This document shows, one piece after another, positions 60,387 through 64,000 of a DNA stretch of 64,000 bases (the stretch's first letter is position 1; the number at the start of each line of letters is the position of its first letter). The stretch is from Chryseobacterium sp. LAM-KRS1. GTDB taxonomy: Bacteria > Bacteroidota > Bacteroidia > Flavobacteriales > Weeksellaceae. The notes below the pieces were generated by a model. The model saw nothing but the letters and a program-made list of their open reading frames with translations, made no database searches and had not been told where the DNA came from. The DNA lies in contig NZ_JAAOIZ010000004.1 of the NCBI RefSeq assembly GCF_013184525.1, positions 248,001 to 312,000 of the forward strand, read 5' to 3'. Both the position numbers and the translations under genes were made by a program.

Positions 60387-60394
60387 TATATTTG
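60387..60394 (+). promoter_or_regulatory. -7 box of the GH3-family gene, almost leaderless
   Basis: TATATTTG is an exact -7 match that ends 5 nt before the ATG at 60400, so the transcript leader would be only one to three nucleotides. Confidence 0.5.
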
Positions 60395-60399
60395 TTGAA

Positions 60400-61917
60400 A
60401 TGGCAACGAAAGCACTTTTCAATACTGTGGTGAATTGGTTTATCCGTCAAAGGATAGACCAGATCCAGAATTTCATGAATCATCCGATTGAAACACAGAA
60501 AGGGATACTATTTTCCCAGTTGTTTCATGCCGAGGATACAGAATATGGGAAGAAGTATGGTTTTAATTCTATTTCGAGTTACCAGGATTTTAAAAATAAA
60601 GTTCCTATTGTTACCTATGAAGATTTCGAACCTTATATCGAGAGAGCACGACAAGGTTATAAAGATGTAAGCTGGCCTGGCTATATCAAACATTTTGCAA
60701 AGTCTTCAGGAACCACGAACGCTAAAAGCAAATTCATTCCCATCTCTGCCGAGAGCCTGGAATATTGCCATATGAAAGCCGGAAAAGACATGGTATCAAT
60801 TTATGCCAATAACCATCCGGAAAATCAGCTTTTTACGAATAAAAATTTACGTCTGGGAGGCAGCTCCGAACTCTATGCCGATTTTAACACAAAATTCGGG
60901 GACCTTTCTGCTATCCTTATTGACAATCTTCCTTTTTGGGTGGAGATTACAACAACCCCCAGCAAAAAGGTATCACTCATGTCCGAGTGGGAGAGTAAAC
61001 TGAGAGCCATTATATCTGAGGTTAAAAATGAAGATGTCGGAAGTTTACTGGGGGTTCCAAGCTGGATGCTTGTTTTACTCCAGAGGGTTCTGAAAGAAAC
61101 GGATGTTCAGAATATCTCTGAGCTCTGGCCTAATCTGGAAGTCTTTTTTCACGGCGGAATAAGTTTTAAGCCCTACAGGGAGCAATACAGCCAGATCATC
61201 GGAAAAAACATCAATTACTACGAAATTTACAATGCCTCAGAAGGCTTCTTTGGTATTCAGGACAGATCAAATAGTGACGAAATGCTTTTGATGCTGGATT
61301 ATGGTATTTTCTATGAGTTCATTCCTATGGATAAATTCCATTTCTCGAATCCACCGGTTGTAAGTCTTGAAGATGTTGAAGTCGGAAAAAATTACGCCAT
61401 GGTCATTACCACCAATGGAGGATTATGGAGGTATCTCATCGGTGATACGGTTGTCTTTACATCCGTTAATCCGTTCAGGGTAAAAATTTCAGGAAGAACC
61501 AAACATTATATAAATGCTTTTGGAGAAGAATTAATGATCACCAATGTGGAGCTTGCACTTACAAAAGCCTGTGAACAGACAAATGCAGCCATTACAGATT
61601 TTACAGGAGCTCCTGTTTTCATGAAAGAAAATGAAAGCGGTGCTCATGAATGGATTTTTGAATTCAGTAAAAAGCCGGACGATCTCGACTGTTTTATCAA
61701 TGCTTTCGATGAGTGCCTGAAGGCAATTAATTCGGATTATGAAGCGAAGAGGTACAATAATATTACATTAAAAAAACCCATTGTTCATATAGCCAAACCC
61801 AATTTGTTCTATTCATGGCTGGAGTCCAAAGGAAAGCTCGGGGGACAAAACAAGGTACCAAGACTCAGCAATGACCGGGAATATATAGACCCTTTATTAG
61901 AACTCAATAAGAATTAA
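60400..61917 (+). CDS. GH3-family acyl-adenylate amido synthetase-like protein
   Basis: 505 residues. The ANL/GH3 motifs are present: HFAKSSGTTNAKSKFIPIS (P-loop-like SSGTT), YYEIYNASEGFFGIQD (the YxASEG ATP motif) and the hinge region GLWRYLIGDTVVFTSVNPFRVKISGRTKHYINAFGEE. Plant GH3 enzymes join amino acids to acyl-adenylates of hormones; bacterial relatives are found in Bacteroidetes with unknown acids. Cytoplasmic. It has its own promoter and a strong terminator, so it is not in an operon. Confidence 0.87.
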   Translation: MATKALFNTVVNWFIRQRIDQIQNFMNHPIETQKGILFSQLFHAEDTEYGKKYGFNSISSYQDFKNKVPIVTYEDFEPYIERARQGYKDVSWPGYIKHFAKSSGTTNAKSKFIPISAESLEYCHMKAGKDMVSIYANNHPENQLFTNKNLRLGGSSELYADFNTKFGDLSAILIDNLPFWVEITTTPSKKVSLMSEWESKLRAIISEVKNEDVGSLLGVPSWMLVLLQRVLKETDVQNISELWPNLEVFFHGGISFKPYREQYSQIIGKNINYYEIYNASEGFFGIQDRSNSDEMLLMLDYGIFYEFIPMDKFHFSNPPVVSLEDVEVGKNYAMVITTNGGLWRYLIGDTVVFTSVNPFRVKISGRTKHYINAFGEELMITNVELALTKACEQTNAAITDFTGAPVFMKENESGAHEWIFEFSKKPDDLDCFINAFDECLKAINSDYEAKRYNNITLKKPIVHIAKPNLFYSWLESKGKLGGQNKVPRLSNDREYIDPLLELNKN

Positions 61918-61923
61918 TAAAAA

Positions 61924-61952
61924 AACCGCAGTAAAAACTGCGGTTCTTTTTT
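61924..61952. terminator. Bidirectional terminator, GH3 / lipoprotein
   Basis: AACCGCAGT and ACTGCGGTT form a perfect 9-bp stem with an AAAA loop, flanked by A-runs upstream and CTTTTTT downstream. Confidence 0.85.
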
Positions 61953-62334
61953 ATTTACTTTTCAGATCTTCTTTTAATTTTTTAGCTCCCTCTTCTACTT
62001 TTCCGGCGCCTTTAGCTGCAGCATCCTTTACATCCTGTCCAAGCTCCTTCGCCCCTGCCTTAATATCTTTTCCAGCTTCATTAAGGTCTGCTTTTGCCTT
62101 ATGCGCTGCATTATCTATTTTATCTCCGGTAGCATCCACTTTAGCTTTAACGTCTTCTTTTGCCTTATTAATTTTAGTAGTATCTACGATATCTGCCGGG
62201 CTTTGCGTCACTGTAGTGCTGGTTGTTGTAATAGATCCATCCGGATTTTCAACCTGCTCAGTTTTTGTTGTCGATTTGGTGCAGGAAACTACCAATCCGG
62301 CTACCATAAGTGCTGTTACAATTTGTTTTTTCAT
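61951..62334 (-). CDS. Lipoprotein with LEA-like repeats
   Basis: 127 residues from the ATG at 62334 (MKKQIVTALMVAGLVVSC). The frame begins nine codons earlier, but those residues would spoil the lipobox position. The lipobox is VVSC. After a Thr/Ser-rich linker, the rest is built of short amphipathic repeats such as AKEDVKAKVDATGDKIDNAA, AGKDIKAGAKELGQDVKDAA, typical of LEA/apolipoprotein-like helices of stress proteins. It is probably envelope-anchored. It lies 59 nt after the neighbouring lipoprotein gene and may be in one transcript. Confidence 0.75.
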   Translation of the reverse strand: MKKQIVTALMVAGLVVSCTKSTTKTEQVENPDGSITTTSTTVTQSPADIVDTTKINKAKEDVKAKVDATGDKIDNAAHKAKADLNEAGKDIKAGAKELGQDVKDAAAKGAGKVEEGAKKLKEDLKSK

Positions 62335-62393
62335 ATTGATATTTTTTAAGAATGTATTCAAATTTATGAAAACTTCCGTATAGTTTTCATTGT

Positions 62394-62741
62394 TCAGGGA
62401 GAAGTTTTTCCTGCTTCCTCTTTCGCCTTTCCTTCTTTTTCCTTATTCTTTTTCTCCTCTTCCTGTTTCTTTTTATTTTCTTTTTCCAGCTCCTGTTTAA
62501 TACGTTGCTCTTCCTTTTGGATTCTCAGAGCCTCTTTTAAAGAATCCTGATACTTCTGGGAAGACATTCTGATCTTTCTTGCAATATCTACGGATATGGC
62601 ACCATTAGAAAAGGAATCTATGGCAGTTGTATCATAATCCACTTTCGTCACCTGATCCGTCTCTACACGAACAGGTTCTCTTTTAGAACAGGAAGTAATC
62701 AGAATAGAAAAAACCGCGGCTAAAAAAAATACATTTTTCAT
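62394..62741 (-). CDS. Small lipoprotein with charged coiled coil
   Basis: 115 residues. Lipobox ITSC with Cys18 (MKNVFFLAAVFSILITSCSK). A middle of about 40 residues (VDYDTTAIDSFSNGAISVDIARKIRM) is followed by a Lys/Glu-rich coil (QKEEQRIKQELEKENKKKQEEEK) to the end. No domain recognised. It lies 4 nt after the stop of the nuclease-family gene on the same strand, so they form an operon. An envelope structural or tether role is a guess. Confidence 0.7.
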   Translation of the reverse strand: MKNVFFLAAVFSILITSCSKREPVRVETDQVTKVDYDTTAIDSFSNGAISVDIARKIRMSSQKYQDSLKEALRIQKEEQRIKQELEKENKKKQEEEKKNKEKEGKAKEEAGKTSP

Positions 62742-62745
62742 GGAA

Positions 62746-63720
62746 CTAATTTAACAGAAATTCCGCAATTACAGGATAGTGATCTGATAATTTTACGGAC
62801 TGATCTATTTTATAGCTTATGGGTCTTATGTCTTTAGAGGTGAAAATATAATCGATTCTCAAAGGAACTTTATAATCATGAAAACTGGTAGAAATACCAT
62901 TTCCGACTGTTAAAAAAGCATCATCCAGATTTTTCCCAAGATTATAATATTCATAAGAATTAGGCACGGAATTAAAGTCACCCGCCAGTATAACCGGATA
63001 AGGAGAAAAGTCGATTGCTTTTCTGATCTTTTTTATCTGATCTTCATGAGCCCTGAATGTGGGTGTCATGTGAGAAAGAAGAAGATGGAGTTTATTAGAT
63101 CCTTTTCCAAGACTATTAAAATCAAACATCGATTTGTTCAGACGGAATGGTTCAAGATATACATTTACTATTCGTATGATTTTTCCATTAATATCAATAT
63201 CCGCATAAAAAGAATTTCCTCTTGATTTATCTTCAATTAACTCTTCCTGTCTTACAATTTTATGTTTTGTCTTCAGGCTCACTACCGGATACTTAATCAT
63301 ATCTTTTCGTATTGCCCGGTTTGTATCTTTTTCCTGAACAAGAATAATATCAGCATTCTGATCCTTGATATATTTTGATACTTTATCCCAGCCAAACTCA
63401 CCATATTTCACATTGAATGTCAATATTTTAACATCCCGTATTGATTTATAGTTTTCAGTTTTAGGAGAAAAGTTCACCCATCGTCTTATGGGATTATAAA
63501 AAACAAAAGTGCTTAACAGAAAAACAATGGCGATTTTATTTCTTTTAACGATCCAGACCAGCGTTAATAAAATATGTAATAAAATTAAATAGGGAAACCC
63601 TAATGAAAGAAGATTCAAGCCCCCAATAATGTTAGGCGGTATCCATGCATTCCCTAAGGTGCACAGTAATAATACGATAATTGCAATATGCAAAAACAAC
63701 AATATCTGGTTCGGCTTCAT
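62746..63720 (-). CDS. Membrane-anchored endonuclease/exonuclease/phosphatase-family protein
   Basis: 324 residues. Three N-terminal hydrophobic segments within the first 75 residues are followed by the EEP catalytic domain: ILTFNVKYGE, IILVQEKD (metal-binding Glu), VILAGDFNSVPNS (catalytic Asp/Asn) and LRIDYIFTS, with the final SDHYPVIAEF (catalytic His). The active face would lie on the side opposite or within the membrane, so it may act on phosphodiesters of lipid or nucleic acid. The adjacent partial gene at 63794 is a close paralogue. Substrate unknown. Confidence 0.88.
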   Translation of the reverse strand: MKPNQILLFLHIAIIVLLLCTLGNAWIPPNIIGGLNLLSLGFPYLILLHILLTLVWIVKRNKIAIVFLLSTFVFYNPIRRWVNFSPKTENYKSIRDVKILTFNVKYGEFGWDKVSKYIKDQNADIILVQEKDTNRAIRKDMIKYPVVSLKTKHKIVRQEELIEDKSRGNSFYADIDINGKIIRIVNVYLEPFRLNKSMFDFNSLGKGSNKLHLLLSHMTPTFRAHEDQIKKIRKAIDFSPYPVILAGDFNSVPNSYEYYNLGKNLDDAFLTVGNGISTSFHDYKVPLRIDYIFTSKDIRPISYKIDQSVKLSDHYPVIAEFLLN

Positions 63721-63793
63721 GAAAAAAACGGTCTAGTCTTTTTTTAATCAAAAATCCTACCAATATGAAAAGCTTTAACGTATTTTATGAATA

Positions 63794-64000
63794 TTATTTT
63801 TTTAATTTGAAAGTTGCAACCACCGGATAATGATCTGAAATTCTGACAGAACGGTCAACTTTATAACTTAGAGGCTGTATGGATTCCGATGTAAAAACGT
63901 AGTCGATTCGTATCGGGAATTTGTAGTCATGAAAGCTGGTAGCACTTCCTCTACCTGCTTCTACAAAGGCATCTTTTAACCCTTTTCCAAGATGGTAATA
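63794..64000 (-). CDS. Second EEP-family protein (partial)
   Basis: The C-terminal 68 residues are visible, ending VATFKLKK. They align with the end of the neighbour: GSATSFHDYKFPIRIDYVF matches SFHDYKVPLRIDYIF, and VRISDHYPVVATF matches VKLSDHYPVIAEF. The catalytic SDH motif is intact. It is a tandem duplicate on the same strand with 73 nt between the genes, and its body continues beyond the window. Confidence 0.85.
   Translation of the reverse strand, partial: YYHLGKGLKDAFVEAGRGSATSFHDYKFPIRIDYVFTSESIQPLSYKVDRSVRISDHYPVVATFKLKK

Noticed and set aside
1..64000. CRISPR arrays, tRNA or rRNA genes, insertion sequences
   Set aside because: None was recognised by eye; no regularly spaced repeats, cloverleaf-like sequence or transposase frame was seen.

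Overview
The window is a chromosomal segment of a flavobacterium, most likely Chryseobacterium or a close Weeksellaceae relative. I infer this from AT-rich coding DNA, SusC/SusD and other TonB-dependent receptors ending in aromatic-X-F, promoters of the Bacteroidetes TAnnTTTG (-7) type, the near absence of Shine-Dalgarno sequences, and protein families such as PA0069-type radical SAM, DUF2797, DUF2795 and DUF6804. No rRNA, tRNA, insertion sequence or CRISPR array was seen.

Layout. 0-7.3 kb: tail of an unknown gene, a double-glycine-type bacteriocin-like peptide gene, a radical SAM protein, an AsmA-like envelope protein, a DUF2797 protein, a nucleotide-sugar epimerase and a DUF2795 protein. 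7.4-10.5 kb: secA. 10.6-20.0 kb: an iron-uptake island with three TonB-dependent receptors and two PepSY-TM proteins; two receptors share a nearly identical 59-bp promoter/operator, and a receptor-tail remnant lies behind the second copy. 20.1-21.9 kb: a ROK sugar kinase and msrA. 21.9-30.1 kb: a SusC/SusD pair beside a phosphoinositide phospholipase C and a secreted metallophosphoesterase, read as a locus for using a phosphorylated lipid headgroup.

30.2-39.9 kb is the most unusual part. A lipobox-bearing TPR histidine kinase and its response regulator precede a ten-gene run: DUF1508, an orphan HsdR_N nuclease-like protein, a Cys-rich SH3 lipoprotein, a PH-SHOCT protein, TM2, DUF6804, a TerB-like protein, a coiled-coil membrane protein and a vWA-like lipoprotein. 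The promoter of this run and the promoter of the divergent 268-residue membrane protein gene at 30.97 kb carry the same inverted repeat, TACGG-N4-CCGTA followed by AGG, exactly 19 nt before the -7 box. This suggests one regulon under the adjacent two-component system, possibly an undescribed membrane-associated stress or defence system.

40.0-41.9 kb: an ElaA-like acetyltransferase, engB and an alpha/beta hydrolase on the minus strand. 42.1-58.9 kb: the division and cell wall cluster mraZ-rsmH-ftsL-ftsI-murE-mraY-murD-ftsW-murG-(YbjN-like)-murC-ftsQ-ftsA-ftsZ, with a three-repeat MraZ operator and an almost leaderless mraZ. Several spacers in the cluster contain long imperfect inverted repeats built from shared words. 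59.0-64.0 kb: a YqeY protein, a bacilliredoxin, a GH3-family protein, two small lipoproteins and two tandem endonuclease/exonuclease/phosphatase paralogues, the second cut by the window end.
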